In this document: positions 14,581-14,651 of the stretch, piece by piece
Numbering within the stretch: the first letter of the stretch is position 1
Layout of the letters: every line of letters begins with the position of its first letter
NCBI GenBank assembly: GCA_003457065.1
Contig: DMJQ01000050.1
Coordinates: forward strand, 2,383 to 17,033
Length of the DNA: 14,651 nt
From: Clostridiales bacterium
GTDB lineage: Bacteria; Bacillota; Clostridia; Tissierellales; Sedimentibacteraceae
Direction: 5' to 3'
Program-made: the position numbers and the translations under genes
The notes under the pieces: model-generated
Told to the model about the DNA's origin: nothing
The model's database searches: none
What the model saw: the letters and a program-made list of their open reading frames with translations, nothing else

Positions 14581-14651
14581 ATGGAAAAAATAAACATAAA
14601 CACAGATTATATCAAGCTTGACCAGCTGTTGAAATTTGCAAATGCCGTTGA
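14581..14651 (+). CDS. yaaA: YaaA/RlbA-type S4-domain RNA-binding protein, 5' end only
   Basis: The first 23 codons are visible: MEKININ, TDYIKLDQLLKFANAV. The IKLDQLLKFA stretch is the start of the small S4 RNA-binding domain protein that regularly lies between dnaN and recF in Firmicutes. It begins 1 nt after the dnaN stop. The GAGG ribosome binding site lies inside the dnaN end, 10 nt from ATG, so translation is probably coupled. The rest is outside the window. Confidence 0.88.
   Translation, partial: MEKININTDYIKLDQLLKFANAV

Noticed and set aside
1..14651. parS or Noc-binding palindromes, tRNA/rRNA genes, CRISPR arrays, insertion sequences
   Set aside because: I looked for the parS core, the CCCGGG-centred Noc site, tRNA T-loops, regularly spaced repeats and transposase frames, and saw none. 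The CCCGG-ATAT-CCGGG palindrome at 9181-9194 is a terminator stem.

Overview
The window is the replication-origin region of a low-GC Firmicute, most likely a member of Clostridia (or the related Tissierellia). The evidence is the AT-rich sequence, strong AGGAGG-type ribosome binding sites, and the gene order rpmH-rnpA-yidD-yidC-jag-mnmE-mnmG-rsmG-noc-parA-parB diverging from dnaA-dnaN-yaaA. An anaerobe-type NADH/ferredoxin oxidoreductase operon follows. The genus cannot be fixed from sequence reading alone.

Layout, minus strand, from the origin leftwards. A perfect sigma-A promoter (11513-11541) drives rpmH. A terminator sits right at the rpmH stop codon, and rnpA, yidD, yidC and jag follow, ending at a 30-bp palindromic terminator (9170-9202). 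A second run, mnmE-mnmG-rsmG-noc-parA-parB, is tightly packed (gaps of about 10-13 nt) and ends at a terminator overlapping the parB stop (2602-2631). Next comes a gene-free stretch of about 430 bp (2201-2630). It holds a GC-rich, multi-stem segment that looks like an unannotated structured RNA, and the perfect promoter of the nuoE-like / [2Fe-2S] / nuoF-like operon, whose last visible gene runs off the left edge.

Layout, plus strand: dnaA (11899-13236), dnaN (13479-14579) and the first codons of yaaA. The origin is bipartite. Upstream of dnaA (11640-11898) lie two consensus DnaA boxes, one inside a candidate dnaA promoter, and several relaxed boxes and palindromes. Between dnaA and dnaN (13237-13478) lie further DnaA-box-like sites, DnaA-trio-like triplets and an AT-only unwinding tract, resembling the Bacillus subtilis basal unwinding system.

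Two observations stand out. (1) dnaA carries an in-frame stop, created by 17 nt (12543-12559) identical to the 3' end of the Illumina TruSeq read-2 adapter. It replaces, without length change, the codons that should encode the conserved residues after Walker B. This is almost certainly an assembly or sequencing artefact, not a broken gene. (2) yidD has no ATG/GTG/TTG start. Its only well-placed start is AUA, in an ATAA overlap with the rnpA stop.

Functionally the genes cover initiation (dnaA, dnaN, oriC), origin segregation and nucleoid occlusion (parA, parB, noc), tRNA U34 and 16S rRNA modification (mnmE, mnmG, rsmG), membrane insertion (yidC, yidD, jag), RNase P, ribosome (rpmH) and redox metabolism. 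Apart from the candidate RNA at 2414-2529 I see no sign of a new system; most of the window is conserved core chromosome.
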